A DNA stretch of 64,000 nucleotides from Zoroaster sp. YZ-2022. Lineage: Eukaryota; Echinodermata; Asteroidea; Forcipulatida; Zoroasteridae. Shown here in pieces: positions 10,881-21,766 of this stretch. The position numbers and the translations under genes were made by a program. How positions within the stretch are numbered: the stretch's first letter is position 1; each line of letters starts with the position of its first letter. Where the stretch lies: contig CM055816.1 in the NCBI GenBank assembly GCA_029582265.1, positions 99,851,039-99,915,038 on the forward strand, in the 5' to 3' direction. The notes below the pieces were generated by a model. The model was not told the origin of the DNA and did no database searches. It worked only from the letters and a program-made list of their open reading frames with translations.

Positions 10881-13632
10881 ATGTACCAATGTCGTGTATG
10901 TCCGCAAGTTTCAACATCTGTGAAAGGGTATATAAGACACTATCGTTTTCACGCCAATGTCAGCAATATTACATTTCCATGTGGGATAACAGGATGCAGC
11001 AGGCATTTTAAAACATACAATGCTTTCAATGTACATATGACAAGAGACCACAGACAGAAACGTTTAGAGACAAGACTATCAAGACGGCTTATTGTAAATG
11101 AAATGAACTTGGTGTGCCAGCTTCAGAATTGCCAACAAAATTGCACAGACTGCACTGAAATGTTATCTCACGCAAAATATCACATTGATGAAGGATATGA
11201 AACAACTTGTCCATTTTGGAACTGTAACAAGAAGTACCGAATAAAGTCATCATTCACCTCACACGTTTCAAGGAATCACCAGCCTCCAGTACAACCTGTG
11301 GTATCACCAGATAGTTTGACTGAGCCTACCAGTAATGTTACAGAAACAGGAACACATTCACAGAATCTTGAAGACAGTCATGACAATACCAACACAGAGA
11401 ACATTTCTGGGGAGGAATTAACAGGTAGTGATGATGATGAACATGAAGGTGAACCTAACTTTGAAGAGCTGTACTTAAACAATATGGCGTTATTCTATTT
11501 GAGGTTGCAAACGAAGCATCATGTTCCTGTGTCAACAATCCAAACAATTGTTAATGAACTTAGAAGCATACAAGACATTCAGTCTGTTCATCTTGGTTCA
11601 ATTCTCAAATTAAGATTGAATGCAACTGCTTTAGAAAGTGGCATAATTTCTTCAATATTAGAAGACATAGAATGCCAAAATCTCTTCTCTGCAGCACATA
11701 AACCGAGTACTGGTCCCCTTCGCTCACACTTCACAAGAAAAGAGTACTATAAACAAAATATGTCCTATGTAGAGCCCATAGAAATTCACCTTGGTAGAGA
11801 TGACACCAACACCTCCAGACATTTCCACTATATTCCAATCAAGAAGACAATGGAGGCAGTTTTCAAAGATATGTCGGTTCAACAACAGTATCTTAACCCC
11901 CTACCAGAGAAAGAGGGCATCTACAGTGATTTTTCTGATGGTACAATGTTCAAAAGTATAGACTTATTCACACATTTGCAAGACTCAATAAAGATAATTT
12001 TGTATCAGGACGCATTCGAAATAGTCAACCCATTGGGGTCAGCAAAGAAAGTTCACAAAATTGTGGCTGTGTATTACTGTCTTGGTAACTTATACCCTTA
12101 TAACCGATCAAAGATTGATCCAATACAATTGGTTGCTCTGTGCAAAGACAAGGATCTCAAGTTTTTTGGTCAAGAGCGAATATTCTCCAGAATAATCAAG
12201 GACCTGAGAGATATTGAAGAGAATGGCATTGACATAGGTATTGGTCACAGTGTAAGAGGAGGTATTGGTCACAGTGTAAGAGGAGGTGTTGTTGGCATAT
12301 TGGGTGACAACTTGGGAAGCCACTATCTTGGAGGTTTTGTGGAAAATTTTAGCACTGCCCGGTACATGTGCAGGTATTGCAAAATTCAACGTGATTCCAT
12401 GCAGTCAGTCAGGTGATGTTAATTTGCATGTGACGGCAGAACGCCGAACTCCACAAAATTATGTTGCAGCTCTTCAACAACTTCAACAGTTGGATGTGGA
12501 CAGCTTTGAGGGTATTAAACAGAATTCAGTGTTTAACAAACTAAACCATTTTCATGTCTGCAGACCAGGCCTACCTCCATGCATTGGACATGATCTGTTC
12601 GAGGGTCTAGTCCAATATGATTTGGCATTGTATATTAAGTGTCTAGTCAAGGAAAAGAAATGGTTTACATATGAGCAACTAAATAACAGGTTGAAGCACT
12701 TCAAGTTAATTGGAACAGAAAGTTTGGACAAACCAAGCAGTGTTAATCCAAATGGAAAAAAATTAGGTGGTCATGCAGTTCAGAACTGGGTTCTACTTCG
12801 CATATTCCCCTTGCTGGTAGCCAGTAGAATACAAGATGTGAATGACTCAGTATGGAATTTAGTTGTGTTGTTGAGACAAATTGTTGAATTTATTTGTGCA
12901 CCCCAGATCACAAGACCACAGATAGCTTATCTCAATGTTCTTATAGAGGAATACATCACCTCTAGGGTCACACTATTTAGTGAAGTAAGACTGAGACCAA
13001 AACATCACTATATGACCCACTACCCGGAGCTGATCTTACAGTTTGGACTGTTGATTAATTTGTGGACTATGCGGATGGAGAGCAAACACACGTATTTTAA
13101 GTGGTGTGCAAGGACTTCCAAGAACTTCATCAACATAACATCCTCACTTGCTGAAACACATCAGTTGCTCCAAGCATTTCACAATGCTGGTTCACTATTT
13201 CAAAAGGAGGTGCAAGTAGATGACAAAGGAATTCTCTTTTGCAGGGAATTGTATAATGAAAATATACAAGAAGCTGTGTCATCATTTGGAGAGCTCCTTT
13301 GTGGGAGTCTTGCAAGTAGCCACATTGTCATGTGTGGAACCAAATATTCCAAAGGGATGTATGTAGTGTTGGGGAAAAAAGATGGAGATTTAATACTTGG
13401 AGAAATTCAACTTGTGATTGTCAGTGCCTCAGAGCATCCATTCTTCATTGTTGGCCTTTGCAAAGCTGTTCATCTGAGCGATTTGGGGATGTATGAAGTA
13501 CTACAGCCCAAAGAAGATAGTGTCAAGTGTGTAAAGGTAGAACATTTGTTGGATCACCAGCCCCTGTGCGGTTACAATCTCAGTGGTAATATCTTGATTG
13601 CACTGAAACATGCAGTGTTGGATGCTGTTTAG
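10881..13632 (+). pseudogene. C2H2 zinc-finger, transposon-derived protein with one frameshift
   Basis: The exon starts after ttaataattgcag, with ATG at 10,881. The N-terminus has four zinc-finger-like units: CRVC...HYRFH, FPCGITGC...HMTRDH, LVCQLQNC...HAKYH and TTCPFWNC...HVSRNH. A Ser/Asp/Glu-rich linker and about 700 further residues follow. Diagnostic blocks are MCRYCKIQRDS, GLPPCIGHDLFEGL, GGHAVQNWVLLRIFPL, LRPKHHYMTHYPEL and LWTMRMESKHTYFKWC. This is a large lineage-expanded family of transposon-like proteins in aquatic animals; the exact superfamily is not certain. The frame breaks at about 12,400, where cagt is repeated, a 4-base duplication. A 24-base in-frame tandem duplication lies at 12,237-12,284. 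Otherwise the gene is open to the stop at 13,630-13,632. It could be a recent pseudogene or carry a sequencing error. Confidence 0.7.
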
Positions 13633-15056
13633 AAATGAGATGAAGTCTGGTTGAAATCCAAAGTTGGACAGAGAGAAGTCATGCTGCAATGCATTGTGTA
13701 AGTTTGTTAAGTTGTGTTAGGTATTTACAAGGCTTTCTTTTCTCGTTAAAAATGTGGTTTAGGTTTTATATGAGTTCTCTCTCTCTCTCTCTCACTATCT
13801 TACAGGTACTTCCCTCAAAATCTCTCTCATGGGCTTTCACCTGGATCTCACAAACACCCAAAATTCACAAAAGTTTACTCAAGTGACTATTTACCATAAC
13901 AAGTGACCCTATTATACCATGACCAAATTTATTTATTGACCCGTGAATTAAGAGTTTAACTTAGTGTTACTATATAACACCATTGGACTGGACAAAGATG
14001 GACACGACAAACGAACAGACGTAACAGACTCGTAACACATTCCTTTGTGTACACGTGAATATACTTAAGTTGCGATCGATTGTTCAAAAGAAAATCGATG
14101 CGCTATAGCAGATAACGAAAAGTTTAAAAACTACCTATAGATCTATATACAAATGGAAATATTTTGACAATCATACATTGTACAATCTACATGTATTATT
14201 CATTTGATTATGATAATGTACATTACATTTTTTAGGTCAGCCCTTTTTTATTGTAATTTATTTTCTTTCTTTTTTTCTTTGGTTTGTTGGGTTTGATATT
14301 TGTGTTTTGCTTGTGTGTGTGTTTTTTTCTGTTTTTGTTTTTGGTTCTTTGTTGTCAAATTCAAAAGCTTTCCAAACATGATCATGTTTGGAAAGCGTTT
14401 AACTCATGCATGAGTTATTTGGATCTCCATTATTTTTATCCTTTGTTTTTGAGTTTACCTTTTGGTTAGAGCACTTCACATTACTAGCAGAGTTGAGCTC
14501 ATTTTTTATGGGGGCAAAACAATTATAGGTAAAAATTTATGCATTCATACTAGAAACATTGCAGACAATTTCACAAATTGAATCCAAAATGCAAAGCTTG
14601 CATTTATTATGTGTACACAATGTGCATATTATACTGAAAGCTATACGTGTTACTATACGCAATTTGAAATCAGTGTTTTCTTTAAAATACAGACATTAAA
14701 GAAACATTCCACAACACTGTCAATATCAGTTTAAAATGCAGAAATTGGTTGATTGATTGACTAATTGCCTAATTTAGTTTATTGCTACATGTATTTATAT
14801 AGATAAGCATACAATGTAAATCAATGATGAGCAAAACATCAATACCTGCTGTTGAAAAGTTGTTCTTTTATTTGATGATGGTATGATGTTCTTGATTTAT
14901 ATCAAAATCTGAGATGATGACCAGCCAACCCATTTGTTGAGTTAACATAGAATGACCCCCAAGGCTATAGTATACAAATCAGTTAGCTATGACCTGTGAA
15001 TAACTATTACAGTAAGAATTGCTAATTGACCATAAATACCTTTTTGCTGTTGTAGG
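13633..15056. other. Intergenic or intronic, with two adjacent perfect palindromes
   Basis: No coding sequence was recognised. A 30-base perfect palindrome with no loop occupies 14,367-14,396 (half-site gctttccaaacatga). A 16-base one, aactcatgcatgagtt, occupies 14,401-14,416. A ct microsatellite lies at about 13,773-13,793. The region ends in tttgctgttgtag, the acceptor for the SAM gene. Confidence 0.6.
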
Positions 15057-16627
15057 CACAAAATGGACAATGCTTGGTTGCTACCACTTATTGAAGAAGC
15101 TCTCCCAGGAGTGTCGGACGATCAGCTCCAGGAATTGAACAGAAAACTAAAAGAACTTGGAGTGGAGTCAGCAGATGACCTTGTATTGATTACTGAAGAG
15201 GATCTTGAGGGCCTGCTTCCCCCCATCAAGGCGCGTAAACTTTTAAAGCAGTGGAAGGGCAAAGGTAAGGGAATTAGTTTTTTCCACTTGCAGGCTTTAT
15301 GATTTTGTTTATAAATGACTTTTTAAAAGAAAACTTCTACATCTCTGTTTATGTTTTTAGTGTCACCTAATGTCAAAAGTTGTCCAACACCCCTTAACCT
15401 TTTGATAATTTTCAAAGTCTGGAAAGCTTCAGTATGTTTCCCATCACTAACCCCGACCCTAACCCATGAATTGACTGCAACATTAAAGACTCACTTCTGT
15501 ATTGGAAATACATCTGCAGGGGTACATTATTTTCAGAATTCAATTTTCTAGGGTGTTGCAATAGAGTGCCCTCTTGTGATAGCTGCAGCACAACCTAATT
15601 GCATCATATACATGTACAGGCCAACAGACATTTCTGTCAAATTTTAGGAACATTTGCTGAAGGTCAATGCAAGATTGGTTTTGTTCATTCAACAGGACAT
15701 AAACTTCCCTCTGAGTCCACATCATGTGTGACTGAAGTTTTACAACTTCCCGAGACTTCTCAAGGGCTGAGCAACTGGTCTGTAACATACAAAATTCCAT
15801 GGGATAATCTACCGAAAAAGCTTCTTACATGTGCCAAGAAAGGAGACAGACCTAATCCCAAGGATCGTCGTGAGATGGTTCGCATTATTACAGATGATGT
15901 AATGCAGGATTTGAAAAGAAATCCAAAAAGAAAAGAGCTAAGAAATGTTGCTCGTAAAATAGTGCAGCATTATCCGGAATCATTTGCAGATGTTATAAAT
16001 GGACAAATGATTGGGGATGGATCAGCAAGTCTGTTGCAACAGTTGGAAAGCCGAAAAGAGAACATAACTCGCTCAATGGGATCAAGAAAGCCAACAAAGC
16101 AGACTTCATCAGAAAATGAGAGTGAAACCTTGCAAAGAAAAAAAAGAAAAAAGGATATTGATAGCTTTGGCTGCATCAGTTTTCAGCCAGATCTTCCAGA
16201 AGGAGTTACCATAGCAGATCAAGAGGAGAAGAAACTGAGGCTGCAGGAGATGTATCAGGAACCAACATGGAACTTCACTGAGATTGATGGGTTGATGGCA
16301 GTAACATACCCCATTCAACGCAAGGACTTAATTGAATCTACTAGCATTCAAGCAGTACTCAAGGAATGGCCATTTCTCGTCGAGGAACGGTGGCTATTGT
16401 GTCACTTTAACAGTTTGACAGGCATTGACTTGGATGAGAAACTTCATGATGAGTTTGTCAGCAAGGGAACAAGGCTGGTCAAGTTCTTGAAAACAAAGAA
16501 GACCCCAGAAAATGTTGTTAAAGCTGTTGGTGAAGTCCAGAGCTCATCAGCTATCTTAAGAAGTCTGCCAAAGCTGCTGGCTGTGTACTTCAAAGAAGAC
16601 GAGTCTGTCTTGATCCGTTATTATGAT
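15057..16627 (+). CDS. SAM-domain protein, SAMD3-like, exons 1-2
   Basis: The ATG at 15,063 is six bases after a 3' splice site. Exon 1 (to 15,264) ends aaag|gtaagg in phase 1. Exon 2 starts at 15,648 after caaattttag and restores the frame. Residues about 1-67 form a helical SAM-like fold (LLPLIEEALPGVSDDQL, LGVESADDLVLITEEDLEGL). Exon 2 has the family blocks IPWDNLP, RREMVRIITDDV, ARKIVQHYPESFADVI and SLLQQLESR, then a basic stretch (LQRKKRKKDID) and WPFLVEERWLLCHFNSLTGID. This fits the expanded SAMD3-like family of fish and marine invertebrates, whose function is unknown. Exon 2 probably ends at TATGAT|gtaagt (16,627); if unspliced it runs to a stop at 16,685-16,687. The next intron contains the Polinton. 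Confidence 0.75.
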
Positions 16628-16790
16628 GTAAGTGATTTGGATGTTTTATCTCGCAGCCTGATAGAAGGGATTCCATTTTCAGGTTAGAGTACCAGTACAA
16701 AAGATCTTTCTAGACCAGTGCCAACACACACATTTTCAGTTTAAGTAACGTAATGCACTGTTATAAATTGTAAATGAGAAACCAAAATAT

Positions 16791-16850
16791 ACTGAACAGC
16801 AAAAGAAACGCAAGTCCGAGGTAAGCAAAAGAAACGCAAGTCCGAGGTAG
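16791..16850 (+). repeat. Left terminal inverted repeat of the Polinton
   Basis: Begins actgaacagc, then has two copies of gcaaaagaaacgcaagtccg followed by aggta. It matches the reverse complement of 28,764-28,821 with few differences. The complementarity runs a few bases further into the AT flank (atat), so the exact end is uncertain by up to 4 bases. Confidence 0.85.
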
Positions 16851-16854
16851 TAGT

Positions 16855-16940
16855 ATGGTAGAGTATGGTAGGGATGGTAGAGTATAAAAGACGGAAATTT
16901 TAATTCAAACTCATATTTTCGCCAATATTTTCATCAAGAG
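16855..16940 (+). promoter_or_regulatory. Left-end promoter cassette with TATA box
   Basis: Contains repeated gtatggtag words, the TATA box tataaa at 16,883-16,888 (in agtataaaagac), then 'ggaaattttaattcaaact' and 'ttttcgccaatatt'. The first ATG, of the 79-residue protein, is about 75 bases below the TATA box. The inverted counterpart is at the right end and in the detached arm. Confidence 0.7.
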
Positions 16941-16962
16941 ATCGAGCAACACCCTTGTCAGT

Positions 16963-17202
16963 ATGGCCACTCTTTTTACTTTTTTCGAGTATGTGCGAAA
17001 GAATCAGGCAATAGCGCTGATCGAAGGAGAGCGGATCCGCATAAATGCGGATCCCGAATTGCGAGAGTGGGAGCAGATTCCCAAGAACTTCCCTCACGTT
17101 GAGGTGATCTCCCAGATGGAGGCGTTGAAGTATGCTATAGTGGTTGGCAACCTGGAGTACGCCAGGTTTCTGGTGGCGAGTAATCCAGCAAAATTCAAGT
17201 AA
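16963..17202 (+). CDS. 79-residue Polinton left-end protein, unknown function
   Basis: The first ATG after the promoter cassette starts a 79-codon frame. It begins MATLFTFFEYVRKNQ and contains LIEGERIRINADPELREWEQ and ALKYAIVVGNLEYARFLVAS. The second half looks helical, like a single ankyrin-type helical hairpin, but the match is weak. No catalytic motif is present. It is the only gene reading inward from the left end, and position plus shared promoter suggest co-expression with WW-PC4. A canonical AATAAA lies at 17,327-17,332, 125 bases after the stop. Function is unknown. Confidence 0.5.
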   Translation: MATLFTFFEYVRKNQAIALIEGERIRINADPELREWEQIPKNFPHVEVISQMEALKYAIVVGNLEYARFLVASNPAKFK

Positions 17203-17326
17203 TCGAGTTCATCCAAGACTGGCGAAACCCATAAAACAACCGGCTCTTTTCAGAGCCAACACATATTCCAAGAAGAGATTATTACCGAGTCTGTTATGAA
17301 TATTAACTGTTCGATTTAATCATTAA

Positions 17327-17332
17327 AATAAA
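17327..17332 (+). terminator. Poly(A) signal of the left-end gene
   Basis: AATAAA, 125 bases after the stop of the 79-residue frame and followed by a T/G-rich stretch (gtgtatgtctgtgttttt), as expected for a cleavage site. Confidence 0.4.
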
Positions 17333-18400
17333 TTATATTCGTGTATGTCTGTGTTTTTAATACTAGCTTTGTCTATTGGCAAGAGGATAAGTGTGATGCA
17401 CAATGTCCCTGTAAACAATTTTTTTAATCTCATACTTTAACAGTAACGTTAACAGTAACGTTAATTCTAGAAATTATTTCAATCTGACATAAAATAATTT
17501 GTTTATTTATACAGAATTTTCTTTCGTCTTAGCTTAATTTGTTCTTTTTTCATTTCTAAATTCCAATAACTAAATTGTATACATTTTATATAGTCTCTGA
17601 CGAAAAACAAAGTAACCTACATTATTTTTCATCTATAAACCTATCCAACTTCACTTCGTCAATAACTTTATACAGAACAAATCAACAGCTATACAACGTG
17701 TACCTATGCATGAACTGTTCATAGCGCGCAAAGGGTCAACGCACTGTGAGCCAGTCACTGACCTAACTAACTAACTTATATGTGTTAATCGTCTGCTGCA
17801 CATCTATTTGTAATCTGACAATAACAAACAAAAACTCCTAAGAAAATCACGAATTATTACTCCTTATTATTCTACTTACTCTCTTTAAGATATCCAATTA
17901 TTCAACTGCCTTAAATAAACTCCAATACAGCCATATTACTTAGAAAAACCCAAAGTACGAACTATCGTTGTCTCCGTCAGCAGCCATGTTTGTCCAAGTT
18001 TTACCAAAGCACGATGGAAAAAAGGTAAAAAGGCGCAAAAGTCATCGATTAATTTTCTGACCAAAATCTGAAAAAGGGGAGGAGTTTATTAACCATTTGT
18101 AATAAACAATTTTATAAAATATCAATGTATCGTTTTGAAATGTATCGTTTTGAAATGTATAAATTGTAAGTGATCATTCACAGCTGGCCAAGCAAAAGTT
18201 AATAATACTGTCAATTATGAAAATCATATGTGATTAACGAACAAATAAATGAATGAATGAATGAAATTACTGTCAGTATTGCGCGCACAGTATCGCGCGC
18301 ACAGTATCGATTCTACTGTTAAAACGTTATTTATTACATTTCATTAACAGAGGGCGCTATTAATTAATTATGCTTGTCAGTTTTCTCCTTTAAAGCTCTT
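17333..18400. other. Non-coding interior of the Polinton
   Basis: AT-rich, with stops in all frames. Small tandem repeats: cagtaacgttaa twice at about 17,441-17,463, gaaatgtatcgttttg at about 18,130, and gcgcgcacagtatc twice at about 18,279-18,308. No polymerase motif was found in any frame. It may contain nested insertions that replaced a polymerase gene. Confidence 0.45.
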
Positions 18401-18462
18401 CCCCGCATTACTTTCTGGCTACAATCATTCGTTTCACAGAAGTATAAAATCCACCCCGGCGT
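18401..18462 (+). repeat. 62-bp inverted fragment of the integrase gene
   Basis: Identical over 62 bases to the reverse complement of 23,376-23,437, part of the integrase C-terminal half, including the codons for SGYNHSFHRSIKSTPA. It is therefore in the opposite orientation to the gene. Confidence 0.9.
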
Positions 18463-18583
18463 GTTCTCATACCTTTTGTAATGTTTTTTTTAATATTCCT
18501 TAAGGGAAGTAGAAAGGGGAGGGACAACAACGTACGAAGACAGACAAAAGAACGACTGTACATGAAGCTATTCAAGTATGATT
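18463..18583 (+). repeat. Inverted fragment of the right-arm spacer
   Basis: Follows the integrase fragment without a gap and matches the reverse complement of about 26,155-26,287 (gttctcataccttttgta, then ccttaagggaagtagaaagg and gaacgactgtacatgaagct). The two pieces are not adjacent in the element, so this is a rearrangement junction. Confidence 0.85.
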
Positions 18584-19620
18584 TGTTAAATTTAATTTTA
18601 ACACCAACAGCAATCTTTGACATCAATATATTTACAGATGGTTTTTATATTGGTTTTAAATTGGAAAACATTTGATAAACTGAAAACATTAAGTATTATT
18701 ATTATTATTATTATTATTTTAAATTCTAACAAATATGGGGCCTTTAGAACATTTTTGGCATTTGTTAAATTTAATTTTAACACCAACAGCAATCTTTGAC
18801 ATCAATATATTAACAGATGGTTTTTATATTGGTTTTAAATTGGAAAACATTTGATAAACTGAAAACATTAAGTATTATTATTGTTATTTTAAATTCTAAC
18901 AAATTCGGGCCTTTAGAACATTTTGGCATTTGTTAAATTTAATTTTAACACCAACAGCAATCTTTGACATCAATATATTTACAGATGGTTTTTATATTGG
19001 TTTTAAATTGGAAAACATTTGATAAACTGAAAACATTAAGTATTATTATTATTATTATTATTTTAAATTCTAACAAATACGGGGCCTTTAGAACATTTTT
19101 GCCATTTGTTAAATTTAATTTTAACACCAACAGCAATCTTTGACATCAATATATTAACAGATGGTTTTTATATTGGTTTTAAATTGGAAAACATTTGATA
19201 AACTGAAAACATTAAGTATTATTATTGTTATTTTAAATTCTAACAAATTCGGGCCTTTAGAACATTTTGGCATTTGTTAAATTTAATTTTAACACCAACA
19301 GCAATCTTTGACATCAATATATTTACAGATGGTTTTTATATTGGTTTTAAATTGGAAAACATTTGATAAACTGAAAACATTAAGTATTATTATTATTATT
19401 ATTATTTTAAATTCTAACAAATACGGGGCCTTTAGAACATTTTTGCCATTTGTTAAATTTAATTTTAACACCAACAGCAATCTTTGACATCAATATATTA
19501 ACAGATGGTTTTTATATTGGTTTTAAATTGGAAAACATTTGATAAACTGAAAACATTAAGTATTATTATTATTGTTATTTTAAATTCTAACAAATTCGAG
19601 GCCTTTAGAACATTTTGGCT
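18584..19620 (+). repeat. Six-copy satellite with alternating A/B monomers (344-bp dimer)
   Basis: The anchor 'acaccaacagcaatcttt' starts at 18,601, 18,780, 18,948, 19,124, 19,292 and 19,468. Spacings are 179, 168, 176, 168 and 176. Odd copies have atatatttacag, even copies atatattaacag, so the true unit is a dimer of 344 bp. Each monomer has an attatt microsatellite of variable length. One monomer-like copy exists in inverse at about 26,060-26,150 in the right arm. The open frames across it are translations of the repeat and not genes. Confidence 0.9.
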
Positions 19621-19878
19621 AGACCGAACACTGGGAATTTGCTTGAACTCACGCAACCGTAACCTATTGATGATACTGCACACAACTGAATTTCTCCTCC
19701 ACACAAACTATACACAAAATAAGGTGGGGTGTGCAGTTTGTGTGGTGGAGGGAGTAGTGCGCAAGCGCAGCATATTGATGATTTCGGGCAAGTTGTTGAG
19801 ATACGTCTGGCTTGAATTGAACTCGTGAAATACAACATTGGTTTAAATAATTAATCCGTCAGTCCGTTCAGGTATAGG
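19621..19878. repeat. Copy of the 'ccctccaccacacaaactg' motif region
   Basis: About 19,690-19,800 carries, in reverse, the block cacaaactgcacacc ... gcgcttgcgcac that is also present at 7228-7280 and 28,200-28,345. It is a family of short repeats within the element. It lies just downstream of the protease stop. Confidence 0.6.
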
Positions 19879-20400
19879 TTATTCTAACAAAGCCCTTGAA
19901 ACTTGTTGAAAAAAAAAATGATCATCGAATACATTCGTTTTAATACGGGGAAAGTGTATTCTGATAAAATCGTTCACGTTGACGTCGTTCTTGTTGATAT
20001 CGGAAGTGGAAAAAAGTCCCACAATCTTGCTCATGGTGATTCCCCGACATCGATGTAACAAGAAGTAGATGGAATATTGACCGCAGACAGCAGACAAGGG
20101 TCCCTGTAGGCGTTGATGATTATATTGAGTTTTTTCCGCGTTGTTCTTGAGAAAAGTTTTGAACTCGGGTAACTGCGGTGGTAATCCGTAGGAATCAAAA
20201 TACTCTCCAACACCATCTCTCGTGAAGTATATTCCTACCCAATGTTGTCCTGGTTTCGTAATATGGTCTGTGTTCACCACAAAGGCACTCGGACGAGAGA
20301 TAACTTGCTTGGGAAGTTTATCGCGGGCGAACACCCCTCTGAAAAAATGTTTTATGTAACGGTCTCTATTTAAAATAGTGCTAATTTCCGAGCTGTCCAT
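19879..20400 (-). CDS. Adenain-type cysteine protease, 173 aa
   Basis: ATG at 20,398-20,400, continuous to the stop at 19,879. The expected catalytic residues are present in order: His53 (GQHWVGIYF), an acidic residue around 66-69 (GEYFDSYG), Gln99 (QG) and Cys106 (SAVCGQYSIYFLL). Length is typical of the Polinton/adenovirus maturation protease, which cleaves capsid precursors inside the assembling virion. It is the last gene of the minus-strand block, starting 17 bases beyond the major capsid stop. The frame is intact although its capsid neighbours are broken. Confidence 0.9.
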   Translation of the reverse strand: MDSSEISTILNRDRYIKHFFRGVFARDKLPKQVISRPSAFVVNTDHITKPGQHWVGIYFTRDGVGEYFDSYGLPPQLPEFKTFLKNNAEKTQYNHQRLQGPLSAVCGQYSIYFLLHRCRGITMSKIVGLFSTSDINKNDVNVNDFIRIHFPRIKTNVFDDHFFFQQVSRALLE

Positions 20401-20416
20401 GGTCTGTGCGTACCCT

Positions 20417-21724
20417 TCAACTGGCGTAGTCGAATATGATGTTTCGAGCCTGATCTATTTCCAAAATGTTGTTAAATTCCGCGTAGATGATCACGTTGGC
20501 CGTTTCCTGTAGCGGAGAGGCAAAGTGCATTTCCAACCGTAGGTTTCCGTGTTTGACGAGGTTAAAGTGTCCGCCAGAAGACAGGTCAGGGGTGAGATCA
20601 AAAGCGTACAGTGCATAGCCCTTGGCGAAATCCTCACGACTGATGTCGTTGCCTTCATTCTGGTACATTTTATCTGTTCCCGAGAAGAGGGTGTTGTATG
20701 CTCTGACGTAATTATTGGACGCCTCGGAAAAGTTCGGTTTGAGTGGAGTATACGGAATCTGATCTCCATCTAGGTACACCGTCAAAAGGTTTGCGTTCAG
20801 ATGCTGAAAGTTAAACGGGTTCTTTGAGTAGCGTCCGTTGAACGCTACATTACTCACGCAGCCTATTACAATGCGTGTCGGAAGTTGTCCGAGAAAAGCG
20901 TGATCCTGAGTGAGTGTTAAGTTGCCTTGGGGTACAGAGATCATTTTGCAAAGGACGCGTTTGATGGGATACTTTGCAGTTCCCTTTTCTAATGCTTTGG
21001 CATGACCCAGCATGACCGCGGAGCTCACTTTTACTTTTCTGACAAACACGGACGCGGCTTGAATCATCACCTTATAGGTAGGGTTGACCCCTGAAGCCAT
21101 CAGGCAGAAAGCATCACTACTGCGTATAAGTTTGAGTTTAAGATCCACCCCGTTTAGCATGTGTCTGTCTTGGAAGAAAATGTCACTGTGTATGGGACCA
21201 ATCATATCCACCACGGATTCCTTTGATGTATTGATAGCGGGCCTTGAGTCCCTTGTTGACAGCGTCGTCTGCCGCTAGGGGATCAGCGGTATCCATTTGT
21301 CCAGCTGTATCTTTGTAGAGCAATGAAGAGGAAAGTTGGGAAGCCTTGGCATCGTGACCATAACTCAGAAGACTTTCTATCATGGCTCGGTAAGGGTAAG
21401 TGGGGGTAGAAGCAGAGATAAGGCGATCGTTCAAGGTCACGTCGATCTGACTGAAGAGAGACTGCAAAAACAGATTGACTGGACCAACCGAAGAGTCGTC
21501 TGTCAGATTCGTACCGTCAGCTTTGACCACTTTTGCTTTGATATAGAGTTGTGTTTGGGAAAGATCAACGTAGTCTTCCCCGGATCCAGGTATGAAAAAT
21601 TCAATAGGCCCTCCATCAGAAATGTTAGCAATGGGATGGAATTCAGTCCATCGACCCTTCTCGATACTAGTCTGGGTGGGAGGGACTTGGTGCACTCGCA
21701 GGAATGATCGTGCAGAAGAGACAT
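20417..21724 (-). pseudogene. Major capsid protein (double jelly-roll type), frameshifted twice
   Basis: Three overlapping frames together resemble the Polinton major capsid protein. The probable ATG is at 21,722-21,724 (MSLLHDHSCECTKS). The frame changes near 21,670-21,690, where family block VPPTQTSIEKGRW begins. That frame carries FIPGSGEDYVDLSQTQLYIK, GPVNLFLQSLFSQIDVTLND and SYGHDAKASQ. A second break, one base, lies near 21,210. The rest, to the stop at 20,417, has SDIFFQDRHMLNGVDLKLKL and a C-terminal block. Such proteins form hexon-like trimers in icosahedral virions. As it stands the gene cannot give a full product. Confidence 0.85.
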
Positions 21725-21766
21725 GCTGATGCCACAGAATTGTGCAGATAATACTAATCAAAGATG

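Noticed and set aside
18584..19620. CRISPR array
   Set aside because: Repeat units of about 172 bp with no unique spacers, in animal DNA.
18481..19828. Series of near-identical 60-codon frames on both strands
   Set aside because: Translations of the 344-bp dimer satellite and its attatt tracts.
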